Counted from the first letter of the stretch, positions 1-12,300 are shown. The stretch: 64,000 nucleotides of DNA from Colletes latitarsis (GCF_051014445.1 NC_135137.1:30505501-30569500); one strand, 5' to 3'. Notes: generated from the sequence alone by a model not told the origin. A program made the numbers and translations.

Positions 1-689
1 GATTCTTGGGTCGCCACCTCCGTGAGGTTGGCGGTGATCGATCGTTTTAGAGTTACCGCAAACACACGGGACACGCTCCGCTTCGATTCCCGTCGGGACT
101 CCGCGGAGGCAGTGATCTTGACGGCCTTTGATACCGCTTCATGAATGTGTAAAGTAGGTAGTCCCCAGGTTTCTCCAGATTCCCTGGCTCCCCGGTACTG
201 TGGAACCGTAGGAAACTAACGGAGGACCGACGGTTATCTCCGATAGCAGCGAACAACTCGTGGCGTGGCTCGGTCTTAGCCGTAGCGTTATCAGAGAACA
301 ATGGCTGTTTTGCCTGGCTCTGCTCGACTTTGATCGGCCGCTGTCAGGCCAAGTTTGCCTTACCTGGGAGGTTCCTTTGAACGATCACCCTCTATCGAAA
401 TTCTCTCTTAATGGAGTATTTCGGTTGGCTCCCGGTCGGGCCACCGGGTATTATCAGACTCTTATTATTGTGTTACCACGAGCGACCCAAGTTTCACGAG
501 ACTCGAAACTTTACCCTGGGTACGTAGCGATATAATTATCCCACAGTATTGTCGTGCTTCTATTTTCTCGCTCGTTTCCCGTTCGAAAATAACGCGACTA
601 CGGGGGGCCTTTTCACGCAGGGGTTTTGGGGATTTAGAAGAATGGGCATAGGTAATGTATAGCGTTAGTTAGATTCCTAGAAGACAAAG
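1..689. other. Unannotated single-copy-looking DNA
   Basis: Mixed-composition DNA, moderately CpG-rich over the first 600 bases. Short open frames on both strands lack protein-like composition and splice context. I see no repeat, RNA gene or promoter here. Confidence 0.5.
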
Positions 690-862
690 AATGTATTGTA
701 GGACCGCGAGAAGTTGGCAAGTGGGACGGTACTTCGTTTGCTCCGCCCATTCACTTTCACTTTCGTCGTTTCGGCCAATAGTGACAATACGTGGCGATAT
801 AGGCACCAATCAGAATCGCATTCCTTTCGCTAGTCAACTTCTCGCGGACGCACAGTACACAA
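690..862. mobile_element. Short TIR element, CGCGAGAAGTTG family, copy 1
   Basis: The segment begins near CGCGAGAAGTTGGC (705) and ends with the inverted match GTCAACTTCTCGCG (833-846). Beyond these, TATTGTAGGACC on the left and the complement of CACAGTACACAATT on the right extend the inverted termini. The whole interval matches, in reverse orientation, the segment at 29665-29820, including the internal stretch containing ATCAGAATCGCATTCCTTTC. Two dispersed copies with shared termini and no coding capacity fit a non-autonomous MITE. The superfamily is unclear because I cannot define a clean target-site duplication. Confidence 0.7.
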
Positions 863-869
863 TTATTGC

Positions 870-3050
870 TCGATGGTCATCAAAAATATAACAAACGCGC
901 ATCTTTTAAACAGTTCTATATTTAAGCGATAGAAAACTATCGGTTATGGTGTTTAGCAGGATAAGGTCGATTTTTAATTGTTGCTCACGAGCTGATCATA
1001 GAAATATACCAAGAATAGACCAGTCAGGAAGGAGGATTGGTAGTAGTTAACAGATAATAGGATGTGTTGAGACTTTGTCAAAGTTGTGTAACGGAATCAG
1101 AAATAAGTGAAAGGTCAGAATATAGTGCTCTAGAAATAAAAGTTTCGTGATGATCGAGCCTCCCAAGTATCCGGAGCTTTTCGAATTGAATTAGTTAATT
1201 TAATTTTTCTACATTTATCCTGAAGATACCTACGCCACTAACAGCACGAACACATTTTCCTAGATTCCAATACACCGTACGATTCGAATATCGTCTAGTC
1301 ACGTGCACGCATTTACAACCTTAGAGATTCGTCTGAGATGGTGTCAAGGAACACTTTGCATGCTAAATTCATATCTAAAAATACGTCTATGTATCACGGG
1401 CTCTCGAGAGCGTTCTACAGCATCATCGTCTCGCTTCTATGCGAGTTCTGCCAATCTGTCCGAAGCAGCGAGAAACGGTTTCTTCTGGTGGACAGCCTCG
1501 GTTGTCCGGTACCGGGTAACGCGTTATCCATTAACGAGGGATGTTTTGTCAGTCATCGAGCGGCGAATCCGCGTCATTAGCGTCTCTGACCGATCTCCAT
1601 CAGTCATCCTTACCCCCGGCTAGCAAACCGAATTCGCAATGCGCCATTTCAGATTGATGGATCTATCCGTTTCTCGGTACATCATTTGCCGGTTCCGGAC
1701 GAAAATTCTCCGTACTCTTAGTCGCACCCGAACCGGCAATCCAACAGCCATTAGTTATCAAATTATTTCGTTTGCCACGGTCGGACGTTAGGAAACGTTT
1801 ATGCACGTGTCACGATGATTTATGGGATACCGCAAGGTTCTGCATGGTAGCGCGCCTTAGGCACATTCCGCGCGTCGCTCGGAAATAATCGATGATAGAG
1901 AAATTATGTGGGTCGTGACTCATCGACCAGGTTGTCGGATGATGTTGCGCTTTATCGACGTTTATTCTATGAAACAACCGCGATCGGAGGCTCGCGGCGA
2001 CTTACATCGCGAAACTAAGACGCGAAAACGCGATGAAAAAAACTAAACCGACCATTTTTATTTATGCTTTCGTTCGAAATTGTATTGGACACTATATACA
2101 GGCGTATATGAATTTTGATCGCAAATATGAGCATTTCATTTATTTCGTAAAATTTATTTTATGCTATTTGAAATTTTATTTAATCTGAATTGTTAAATAT
2201 TGTACATACGAGTAACTTCCACGCGGAAGGAAAGTAAATGTCATATAAAAGTAATTCAAAATTTGATAGAAAATATTTTTCGATACGGAAGTTATCGAAT
2301 CTATCGAACAGAAGTCGCCGTGTTAAATGTAATTACATAAAAATTAAAGAAATCATATAAAAGAAGCATCTATGTATTTCCTAGTGTTTATTTCGTACAA
2401 CGAATATAATTGAACATTTTAGTCGAGCATCGTTGATAATAAAGCAAGGCAGACAAGTTTAATGACGAGGAACTGTAATTTTGTGAAACAGATACGGTCA
2501 GATATGCATGAGAATTTCCAAAGGAAGTCTTTTCCAAGGATATTCTCGTTTTCAATTTTGATATTTACTCAGAATTTTGGTATTCAGGATTTTCTGTAGA
2601 TAGGTTTCCAATATTAGAAATAAAGCGATTTCCCTGGGTAAATCTCTCTGTCGCGGGTCTTTTCAAATTTTTCACGATAAAGGTAGAACGCGCGCCGAGA
2701 TTTTCCGATGCTGGTTCGTGTACGCCTCGCCAATCTGTTATTTTTCCACAGGCGTATGAATATTCCCGAGTACTAGCGCGGAGAACCGTTTCGACGGTAA
2801 AAAGAAGCTTAAGCGTACGATAGATAAAGCTTCCGAGGCGCACAAGGAGAAAATAACGTTTACAGTGTTTTTACGAAATAACAGGAATTCAATATCTCGA
2901 GTACGTTGGAGAAGATAAAAAGACTTCGTCCCTGTCGCTACCACCTCAAGGTTCTTAATAAATTACCGTCGATTCTTTTAATTCGTTTTTAGAACACTTT
3001 ACTTTTCCTTCACTGTCCGTTTACTGGGTCAGTTGTACTATCAAGACAGT
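870..3050. other. Gene-free intergenic or intronic DNA
   Basis: AT-rich from about 2040 to 2600 and mixed elsewhere. The open frames at 1303-1623 and 2565-2944 overlap one another in several frames and lack any recognisable domain. I see no repeat structure. Confidence 0.5.
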
Positions 3051-3053
3051 ATA

Positions 3054-4554
3054 TACAGGGTGTTCGGCTACCTCTGGGAAAAATTTTAATGTGAGATTCC
3101 AGAGGCCAAAATGAAACGAAAATCAAGAATAGTAATTTCTTGACTGAGGCTTCATTAAAAAGTTACTAAAAAGTCAAATTAAAAAATTTGAAATCATTCT
3201 GAAAAAATTATATTTAGTTGTAGGGGTCAATTATAATCATTTTTGGTGAATACACATACTCATGAAATCCTACCCACTTTCGAGAAAAAAATTCGAGTAG
3301 GTACTGAAATTTTTAGACGAAATTAAAAAATTTCAAATCATATTAAAAAAATTCTATTTAGTTACCGGGGTCAATTACAAGCATTTTTCGTGAGTAGGCA
3401 TACTCCGAAATCCTTAGCACTTTCGAGAAAAAAATTCTTTACCGAAAATTTAATGTGAGACCAGAAATGTTTCCCCAAAATTTCACGCATATCTTTAAAA
3501 CGTCATAACTTCTGAACGGATTGGTCGATTTTAATATTTCAAAAAGCAATCAACGCGTATTTTAGTGAAGAATATGTAGAAATTCTAAAAATATTGGAAA
3601 AGTTGCTCCTTGACCCCGTAAAATGCGAAAAACTCCATAAAAGTGGTCCAATTTTCCAACGGCCATAACTCCTACAATAGTAAATATATTTCAATGAAAC
3701 TGTTTTCTGAAGTAGAGCCCATAGGTACCTACAAAAAAGTGTTAAACAACTTTTCTGTAGGACGTCAAACGAAATTATTAAAAATCAAAAACGAATTTTC
3801 AAGGAAAATCGACAGAGGTGCCTAAATTTTTCGGCGAAAAAAAAAATTTCGAAACATTCTGAAAAAATTATTTTCGGTTGCGGGGGTCAATTACAATCAT
3901 TTTTGGTGAATACACATACCACTGAAATCCTACCCACTTTCGGAATAAAAGTTCAAGTATGTACTGAAATTTTTAGACGTAATTAAAAAATTTCAAATCA
4001 TACTAAAAAAATTATATTTAGTTATAGGGGAAAATTGCAAGAATTTTTTATGAATAAACATACCCCGAAATCCTACGCACTTTCGGGAAAAAAATTCTTT
4101 AACGAAAATACAATGTCTGACCATACCATTGACATGTTCCACTGAAATTTAACAAAATTAAAAAGTTTCAAATCGTTCTGGAAAAATTATTTTCGGTTGT
4201 GGAGGTCACTTACAATCATTTTTGGTGAATAGACATATCCCCGAAATCGTACTCACTTTCGAGAAAAAATTGGGAGAAGGTATGAAATTTTTCGACAAAA
4301 TTAAAAAATTTCAAATCATTCTGGAAAAATTATATTCGGTTGCGGGGGTCAATTACAATAATTTTTGGTGGATAGACTTACCCTCGAAATTCTACCCACT
4401 TTCTAGAAAAAAATTCAGTACGGGCGTAACTTTAAACGTTAATAACTTTTTAATGAAGCCTCCATCAACAAATTAGTATTCTTGATTTTCGTTTTATTTT
4501 GGCCTCTAGAGTTTCACATTAAAATTTTCCCCTGAGGTGGCCAAACACCCTGTA
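3054..4554. mobile_element. Mariner-like non-autonomous TIR element, copy A (about 1.5 kb)
   Basis: The left end CAGGGTGTTCGGCTACCTC (3056) is mirrored at the right end, which reads GGCCAAACACCCTG up to 4552. Imperfect inverted termini extend about 115 bp and include CCAAAATGAAACGAAAATC on the left and its complement on the right. TA dinucleotides flank both ends, as expected for Tc1/mariner-type insertion. There is no transposase. The interior holds six copies of a module anchored on GGGGTCAATTACAATCATTT at about 3223, 3367, 3883, 4027, 4202 and 4345. They form three pairs spaced 143-144 bp, and a unique middle section (3480-3830) lies between the first and second pairs. Related copies lie at 18343 and 30754. 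Confidence 0.85.
3223..4400 (+). repeat. Six-fold internal module array inside the TIR element
   Basis: The anchor starts are separated by 144, 516, 144, 175 and 143 bp, so the modules come as three dimers. Each module carries an A-rich run, AAATTTCAAATCAT, a GGGGTCAATTACAA core, TTTTTGGTGAATA and CCGAAATCCTACCCACTTTCGAG followed by an A-run. Copy B at 18343 keeps only about two modules, so array size varies between copies. Confidence 0.8.
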
Positions 4555-4559
4555 TATAG

Positions 4560-4866
4560 CCACAAAAAAGTTAAATATGTTATTAGATTAGTATTAACTT
4601 AACGCTTGATATATAATATTTGAGCTCTCTTGCTTTGGTTGTCAATTTATATAATACGATGAGAATGACATCACTATTTTTAATATTTGATTGCTAAGTA
4701 ACTCGTGCTCGATGTTCTAATATAATAGTACTGATGAGTAAATTTTCTATGCAGGGTTTATACAGCTATGCTCTTTGGACATGTTAGGGGAACCGTGGTC
4801 CAATGCTTCAACTATAATCTGAATTCTTTCGTTCTTGCCTTTCTTTCAAATTATCTATTATAAATA
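4560..4866. other. AT-rich DNA, no feature seen
   Basis: AT-rich spacer between two mobile elements. I see no open frame of note and no repeat. Confidence 0.5.
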
Positions 4867-5021
4867 GACAGCGGATGTTTATATGTTTCGCAAAAATATA
4901 AGAAATACTTAAAGCATGATACGAATTATTATATTTAGGGGTTGAGACAATCCTCTACATAGCTCCCATTTCATTAATTCTGTCAATAAAAATATGAACT
5001 TGCTTAAAGATCCACAGCCTA
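4867..5021. mobile_element. GGATGTTTATGCA-family MITE copy
   Basis: It starts with AGACAGCGGATGTTTATATG and ends with AAAGATCCACAGCCTA, an imperfect inverted pair. The interior contains CATTTCATTAATTCTGTCAATAAAAATATGAACTTGC. The same text occurs at 13870-13905 and, in reverse, at 23905-23945 with 24157 onward. This places it in the four-copy family described at 13808, 22803 and 23896. Confidence 0.6.
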
Positions 5022-6110
5022 ATTATGGAATCAGCAACGTTCAATATTCGCGCGGTGTCCTTGCGTATCGGTATCACGAAGATAGTCTAGTTAATGTATT
5101 CATGTATCGAGTCAGTGTTCGATAAAGATCGATCGTTGTTTCCAGGGGTCTGACGGTTGCGTGACGTAAGTAACAAAGTCACCTGATCGCGATTCTCCCC
5201 GCAATAATCAATGTTTACGTAATTTCTCGACGGAAGGAAAATAATTAGCGTTGAAGAGGATTAACGCAACGACCAAACAGGGTTTAACCGCAATGATAAC
5301 CGTCATATTCGGACTAATCGTGGCGGCGTTTCCGTCGAATTGCCCGTCAAAGAGAGGAGGCAACACGGCGCGCAGAAAAAATAAGAAACGCCTCGTTAGT
5401 GGAACAGCCCCGGCTACACGTATACCGGGTCGACGTGTTCCCCATCCTTGTTACCCAACGGATCAACGTAACTTTGGACGTCAAAGGGCGGCAGTTTATT
5501 TAACGTCAAACTAACCGAGAGGATCGTTTCCACGGCGGACAGTGCACCTACGATACTCGGCCGTCCGAACCTGACAATTAACGCGGCCTGGTCCCTGCGC
5601 GCGGTAACTAACGCGGAAACAGATTACGATGTATTTTTAACCGGGTCTTGCCCGGTATCGGGTTTCCACGGAGAAGTGGCGTGTTGCCCTGGACACAGGG
5701 TAGGCCGTTGTGTCGGTCGAACCACAAGATCAAATGGAAACAATTTCATTAGAGCGACAGCGCGCGTGGCACGCGCGTGCACGGGACGAGCGCGTAACAA
5801 CGCTGCCTGGGCAGGATTTTACGGCTGCGTGCAACGTGCCGCTGATTTATTAAGCCTCGACCGTCACGCGCATACCAGTTGCATTTTAATTATTCCCCGG
5901 CAGCGAGCATTAAAAAATTTGTAACCCTTCGCGGGCGGTGAATAACGACGATCGTTTCGCGTACGAGACTTCTCCGTCGCGTGAATCTCTCTCTCGCTAC
6001 GAATTCTCGACTGGATCGTTAATCCGTCGTTCAGCGTTTCGTTCGCGAGTATTGCGTTTCATTTTCGATAATTTAAGTACCGGATGAACGACTAACGACA
6101 GTCAACGCCT
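5022..6110. other. CpG-rich block, candidate regulatory DNA
   Basis: GC rises sharply relative to its neighbours, with alternating purine-pyrimidine CpG runs around 5758-5795 (GCGCGCGTGGCACGCGCGTG). Open frames at 5251-5514 and 5676-5924 have no domain-like content. I see no promoter element that decides a start. Confidence 0.35.
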
Positions 6111-7818
6111 TCGATATTACGGTGAATTACGTGTTTCGTAGAATGATTCTTAAAATGAACTCGTGATTCGTAAGTTGAACATTTCTATTCCCCCCGGGTG
6201 TCGAAATTCGCCTCCGCTGTACGAAAAATGAACGTACCAACCCTGGAGCGACGTTTGCTTTAAGAATCGTTACTGTAGACGGTTGCATCCCCAGGTGTGG
6301 TCGAATATTGTGTGAAGCGTTTAACTGAAAATACCTAAATATTCCCGTTATTTGTGATTTCAAGAAGAAACTCTATTGAGTAAAATTAAGTCACGAGTAT
6401 GAGGAGAAAAATAGGGAGTGATTTCTTTATGATAGAAAGAGTCTTCTTCAGGACCTACAAAGAAATATGTGTAAACAATTTCCTCGTATTCCCTATAATA
6501 TCGTAAATTTATTGAATTTACATTACTGGTGAAAAGTATAGGCCTGATTACTAAAATTAAGATGATTGTAATATTTGTACTTTTGAAGGAAATATTTGTC
6601 CATGTATTTTGAAAATATAATAGCTTTCTATAAACGTTTGAATTTATTTGTGTGACAAATTTTACGCAAAATGCAACAGTGGATGGTTATGGAAACGATC
6701 AAAGACAATTGCGTACGGAATTCTCCTAGAACATCTTACGTTAAGATTATTATTATTGTTATTGTTCCGTGGCGCTACCCGATATCGAACATTATTGGCC
6801 GTTAGTCTGGGACCCACAGTTTATGGTGTGTTTCAAAGCACCAAAGTCAAGAGTAAATGGGAGTTTCATGATGGTCACCCGTTTATTCGTGTACTATTCG
6901 TGTCCCAGTAGAGATCGTATTAGTTTATATTAAACATTATGTTTACCGTTCAAATTAACTTGAACGAATTTATCGAAAGCTTTCCTATATATTACCAATG
7001 AAAGCCAACAAACAGAACTATTTGTAATTCATCAAGAATTATCTGCCTTACAGTTTACACACTTCTTTCAATCTCCTCGAACCATAACGATTACGCTCGT
7101 TCACAGATCGCTATCGTCTATGAAAGAGAATAAGAGCCAAGGAAGACAGAATCCGACGTCGAATGTAAACTACGAATGTTACACGAGAGGAGGCGATCGG
7201 TTGTTTTATGCGAATCGACGACCCTTTTCTGATTTCCAGTCGCGAGTAGAGCAGACGCGGGACGATTGGGAAACGCTGACTAAACATTTTCCACTGGTGG
7301 ATATCCCTGATAAAAAAAAAATATTCGACGAAGGTACCTAGTCGTTCTAGCCCAGAGCGTAAAAGGTGTTCTTCAAATTTTATGAAACGGGGACTGTGGA
7401 AGCGAGATTTTATTATTCCTTATATGCCCGCGCTCGCAGCAGATATGAGAACGTACTTTAAAGCTGCGAAAATGAGAGGTAAAACTACCGGTAGCCGCGA
7501 GTCCGTATCTGCAGACACTTGGCGCGAAAAAATGTTTCTCCTATTCGAGAATGCTCTTTCTCCGTAAAAAGGTCTTTTGGGCGGTGCAACTTCGTATATA
7601 CAGAATTATGCAAAAGTCTGATAATTTTAAATATAAGTCACTGTGTTGCTGCAGTTACTTCGACTAACGTTATTTCAGTTTACGGAATGGACGCTACAGA
7701 AATAATAAAATATTATTACTTAAACATCGCACCGGCTCCTAACTACTCTGCACGATGTTGCTTAGAATTCGTCGAATGTATTTGTAATTTTTACACCGCG
7801 AGAACGATTTTTCTGAGA
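6111..7818. other. Mixed DNA without a supported gene
   Basis: Contains open frames at 7120-7341 and 7382-7567 on the + strand that are adjacent but have no recognisable domain, no acceptor or donor in register and no repeat relationship. I leave them unannotated. A short tandem TTA run lies near 6745-6763. Confidence 0.45.
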
Positions 7819-8656
7819 AGCCAGTACATATTATTATTTTAGATATAACTCCAGTTTTTCGAAAATGATCTATTTTCAAAGTTCTGCCCCTGAATATACA
7901 AGTTTCTATGTACTTTCAATTTATATCACCCTGTACATCAAGTCAAAGATAAATAAAAGAAAAGTAAAGAATATAAAGTATCAAATTAGAAATTAAAAAT
8001 TATGAGAGAGTACTGAGAAATCAGTACATATAATTACAATATTTTAAATATAACTCCACTATTTCGAAAATAATCTAAATATTAGTAGAGATCCCGAATA
8101 TGCAAATTTCTATATATTTTTAATTTCCATAAAACCACTATATCAAGTAAAAGATAAATAAAAGAAAAGTAAATATGTAACATAATATATCAAACTGAAA
8201 ATAAAAATTATAAGTGAGAACTGAGAAACTAGTGCACTGTTTCGAATGTGATCTAAATATTAGCAACGATCCCGAATATACAAGTTTTTATATATTTTTA
8301 ATTTACATCGACCTGTATATCAAACAAAATATAAATAAAAAAAGTAGTAAATAATACAAAGCATCAGAATGGAGATTAAAAATTATGAGAACTGATAACA
8401 TAAAGTATCAAACTGATACATAATTTTTAATCTCAATTCTGATGCTTCATATTGATATACAGATCGATATAAATTAAAAATATATATAAACTTGTATATT
8501 CGGGATCTTTGCCAATATTTAAATCATACTTACAACATTTATTTTTAGTTTGATACTTTATATTATAAGTTCTCAAAATTTTTAATCCCTACAAATCAAT
8601 ACATATATAATTATTTTAGATATAATTCCGCTATTTCGAAAATAATTTAAAATCAG
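7819..8656. repeat. AT-rich direct and inverted repeat block
   Basis: A unit of roughly 200 bp starting CAGTACATAT and containing ATATAACTCC, TTTCGAAAAT and GATCCCGAATATACAAG occurs in direct orientation from 7819, 8021 and 8226 (the last partial). It then occurs inverted over about 8417-8600, and the start of another direct copy lies at 8604-8656. At the centre, 8361-8387 and 8419-8445 form 27-nt arms with one mismatch around a 31-nt loop. There is no coding capacity. It may be a fold-back element or a local satellite rearranged by inversion. Confidence 0.8.
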
Positions 8657-9670
8657 CCTGTCGAAACGCAAGGGTAGTTTAAGACGGAGAACGTTTATCT
8701 ATGGCTTCCGGAACTCTATTAATCTTTTTTAAAAATAATAGACCGTGGTCGAGGAACGTCTCGCAAAAATCGTGAATCCGTTTTTCGCGTCGAACGAGAA
8801 ACACACAGCGGTGGCGCGCCATTATTCCACCCTCTCGTTCTCCCGGTCGACCGAAGATGCCTTCGCGCTCTCGACTTGGTGCCCTTTGATTCCTCGACAC
8901 GCGCAACGGCCTCAATGGTCCGCGGCGTTGGCTTTTCTCTAATTCCCGGACTTTCACACATCCGGTATGAAATTTTAATATACCGAGATTGCGGATCGCG
9001 TTCCACATTTCCGAGTACATTCAACGTTTGCTGAAACGCTCGGGGAAATGTAGGTCTGGCCCGGGATATATCTCCGGGGCGGGCATAAAGAGGTAGGGGG
9101 CGGAAACGTTCGCGGCACCGTCGAGAATAAAACAGACCGATTCGGGACGTGGCATTGAATCAATTCGTATTCATTTAGCGCAGGTGTTGCTAACGGTGAA
9201 AAATCGTTTTCACCTTTTTTATCCCCCTCCCGGAACGTCCTGCGCGGGCAATGAAAGGTACTCGTTACCTAGCGCCGCGAAACGATGCTGCTTCAGAAGG
9301 GTGGATACAGTAGGTGGAACCTTCGAATGATTTATCGTCCGCGACACTCGCCCCGTTCCTTTGATAAAAATAGCTTCGAGTTTCTCGCCCAGAGTCGCGG
9401 AGGGCTACCCGGGTGGGTGGAGCGCAGTAAACGTCCCCGCGCGTTGTCGTCCGAGGGAAAAGTTGAATTTGTAGCCGACGAAATATGCTCTGTCATTAAA
9501 CCCCGCTTTGGGAACGCCTACCGGCGGTTTTTTGGCAGCCGCGTTTTAATGGCTCCGACAATCACGATTCTTAATAGAGCGATCTCGACTAATTGTATGC
9601 GAGCACGCTGTAATCGCCCAACGTTCGTTCCGATCCTAAGTATTGCTGAAGTTTTGGTAACACATTGAAC
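8657..9670. other. CpG-rich block, candidate regulatory DNA
   Basis: Composition shifts to GC-rich with many CpG dinucleotides. Overlapping open frames occur in several phases on both strands (for example 8679-9024 - and 9285-9668 +). This pattern indicates low stop frequency rather than a gene. No domain is recognised. Confidence 0.35.
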
Positions 9671-10565
9671 CCGCGAACTAAAAGTTTCGATATACACGTT
9701 TGGAACAAAACTTCGTACTGAATTATGTTTTTTATACGCGGAATAGAGTATTGACTGTACGAAATTTACGAATGTAGTTTTTACTACTGTTACATAAATA
9801 ATTAAGTTTTTCTCAAAGGAAACAGTAATATTAGTTATACTCGAATTTAAAAGTTTATACTCTATGTTGTTTGCCTTGTAGAATTTCTTTTGAAGATACA
9901 TCGCTTAATGCAAACATATTTGAAATAAAGTTTGAAGCAAGTACGCATAAAAAGAGAAATAAAAATACACCTTCAGGCATATTTCAAAAGAGTACCTCGA
10001 AACTTAAGGAATAATCACGTTTGCAACAGAAATCACAGCCAAGATCGATATACAAACTATATTATATATTTTATACTAAACAGCTTATCATCAAAGATGT
10101 ATTTTTATTAAATAAAAAATTCAGTGAAAGAAAGAAGACTCTAATGCCTGAGAGTGGAAAGTCGGACAAAAGCTTGTTTAAAACGCACAGTCGCTTATTA
10201 ATACTGTTTACAAGTATATTGTATAATTTCGAGAATATTGGAAGCAAAGTACCATCGACTCTGTTTTAATTATTCGTTTAAGAGACTTAATTGTCCCTCC
10301 ACAGTTTGTGAGTATATAATATTGCACGCTTCTACTGTACGCGTATAATTAATCTCAATATCGACGGAAAATACGTTATTGGAAAGTTTCTTCATTCGTG
10401 ATATTTTAATAAAGTCCCCGTCGATGCTGCAATAATTGCAAGGTATATTAATTTCGTAAGATCCTTTTCCGCGACTGTGCGGAGACGGATAATACGGCGT
10501 CACGTCGCCTCCGGTGGGGAGTATTTTATTTTATCCGATTCCTGTAATTCGATCACTCATCATTA
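9671..10565. other. AT-rich DNA, no feature seen
   Basis: AT-rich to 10260, then mixed. No repeat, RNA gene or protein-like frame is supported. Its right end runs into the pyrimidine tract of the splice-like site at 10588. Confidence 0.45.
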
Positions 10566-10596
10566 TCCTTCTGTTTCCTTTGTTTCAGGTGAGTAA
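10548..10596 (+). promoter_or_regulatory. Candidate recursive-splicing ratchet point 1
   Basis: A pyrimidine-rich tract (CCTTCTGTTTCCTTTGTTT, 10567-10585) ends in CAG at 10588 and is followed at once by GTGAGT, so an acceptor and a donor share one junction. A branch-like CTCAT lies about 30 nt upstream. A second donor, GCG then GTAAGTC, lies at 10640/10641 and would bound a 52-nt RS-exon. This is the (Y)n-NCAG-GTRAGT arrangement known from insect ratchet points in long introns. An ordinary cassette exon starting with GTGAGT is the alternative. Confidence 0.6.
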
Positions 10597-10640
10597 TTTA
10601 CCGGTTACCTCGTTCCCCCGTTGGAAATCGCTTTCGTGCG
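10589..10640 (+). other. Candidate 52-nt RS-exon or micro-exon
   Basis: It is bounded by the acceptor CAG at 10588 and the strong donor GTAAGTC at 10641. One forward frame is open throughout and the others contain stops close to the start. The exon would reconstitute a donor (GTGAGT) at its first base if spliced to an upstream exon, as expected for recursive splicing. Confidence 0.4.
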
Positions 10641-11560
10641 GTAAGTCGCTCGACTGTGAACAAATTGGTTACAATTAATGGAAATTTCCCTCGGCTCGAT
10701 TGGTATCGTGCCTTAGCACTTTCATCCAGGGCTGAATAGAAATTTAACGGTAGTCAGCGGCCACTCAGAGATACTATTTATTAGCGACAAGTAATTTAAT
10801 TAACACGCTCCCCTGTCGTTGTACAATCGAAACGTTTGTAATCAATGAAATCGAACGGCAATCGAACACAGCGTACGAGCTTCAGTCACTTGCAAATTTC
10901 TCTTTGCACTTAATTACCGACTGCCATCGTATATTTTTTTTATTCTACTACAAGAAACAAATAGAACGCGTGTACCATAGTGTTGGAAAACTGGACAAAT
11001 TCGATACTATAACCTAAACAAAGTACAGCTTTTGATAAACTAAACATTGTTTTCTTATTGAGAAGATTACTTTTTTAAAAAATAAAGTATTTTGTTATGT
11101 AAAGTGTAAAATTAATTACAAAAGAGAAAAATAACGGTACACGGTGGATTGATCGAAGGAAACACAATTTAATCTGTACGTCTGGTTAGGGGGTGAGTAA
11201 TACTATTTGCCACCAACTCTGACGCCCAAACTTATCAATTTTTCACGGTTATAAGTTGTTTAATATAGCGTAATAAACAACATTTGGTGAAAATAAATGG
11301 AAAGAATTTATAAGAAACAAGTCTCTTTTCATTTATAATACGAACACGAGTAGCTGTGCCTAAATTACGTAGTTTTTTATGGTGTATTAGCAATCAAAAT
11401 TCCGTATTTTATGAAACAGTTCGTCGCTAAAATCTGTCAAAGCAGTAGTGAAAGAAAGTATGGCGCACGTCGTGCCTTAAATTCGGTCGAACCTAGCGCA
11501 ACGTGCGTTGCACCGGAAAGCAACGATATCCGTAACGCTGTCGTATCCAGTAAAATAAAA
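10641..11560. other. AT-rich DNA, no feature seen
   Basis: No repeat, coding or RNA signal is supported in this stretch. Confidence 0.45.
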
Positions 11561-12300
11561 AATTTCGTATCGTTGCTCGATACAAGCTGACCATGCGGCG
11601 GACGTCTCGGGAGGGTCCGGAATTTGAGAAGGGAAGATCAAATAAGGGGCAAAGAAACGACGTGGAAACGGAAAAAGAACGGAAAGGGATAGGGAAACGG
11701 TCAGATAGAGAGGGAAAACGAGCGTGGAGTAGACGTCGCGAACCGATCGCCCGTGAAGCTGGTTCGGCGGGTAGAAAAATTGTGTGATACACGTCTGTGG
11801 GAGGGTCGGGGGGGATCCACCTTCGGCGAATAAGCCGGGGTTGATAACGAAAACCGTCGATTCACACTCGGCGGTGAGACTGCAAGGGCCGATGAGAAAG
11901 AGAAGAGGAGACCGAACGAACGTGGGGTGAACGAAGGTTCAACGAAAGAGGGAGAGGTTCGAACCAGATGTAAGAGAAGGATTATCTAGCGTCGGGGCTT
12001 CGAATCTGATAGTGACTGTTCCGGAGGGTGTTTTCAAAGGTTGGTACGAGGTTAAGCGGAGCGGAGAGGTATGCTTTTAAGGTATTGGCCTCTGACGGGA
12101 AGCGAGTCGAGCGGAGAAGACCGCACGTTCACGAACACCCTGACGTATTATACGCGTAAAATGGAAGTTCCGTGGCAAATCCGTGACGCTACTTACCTCG
12201 AGAAACGTTCCTGACCTTATCGACCCCGCCGGTATAAATCGTCCACCGTTGGAAGTTTTCGTTTTGTCGCGGGAAACCGGGACCCCCAAGGGATCCTCGT
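11561..12300. other. CpG- and purine-rich block
   Basis: Strong G+A bias on the + strand (11600-11780 and 11880-11960) gives long open frames on both strands without a domain. GGTATAAATCG near 12231 resembles a TATA box but lacks a convincing initiator and first-exon donor. Confidence 0.35.

Noticed and set aside
3643..3825. Similar short frames here and at 18801-19010
   Set aside because: Both lie in the shared middle section of mariner-like element copies. Similarity reflects common nucleotide ancestry and the frames are short and incomplete.
12231..12241. GGTATAAATC as a promoter
   Set aside because: No initiator or first-exon donor at suitable spacing, and the surroundings give no transcript evidence.
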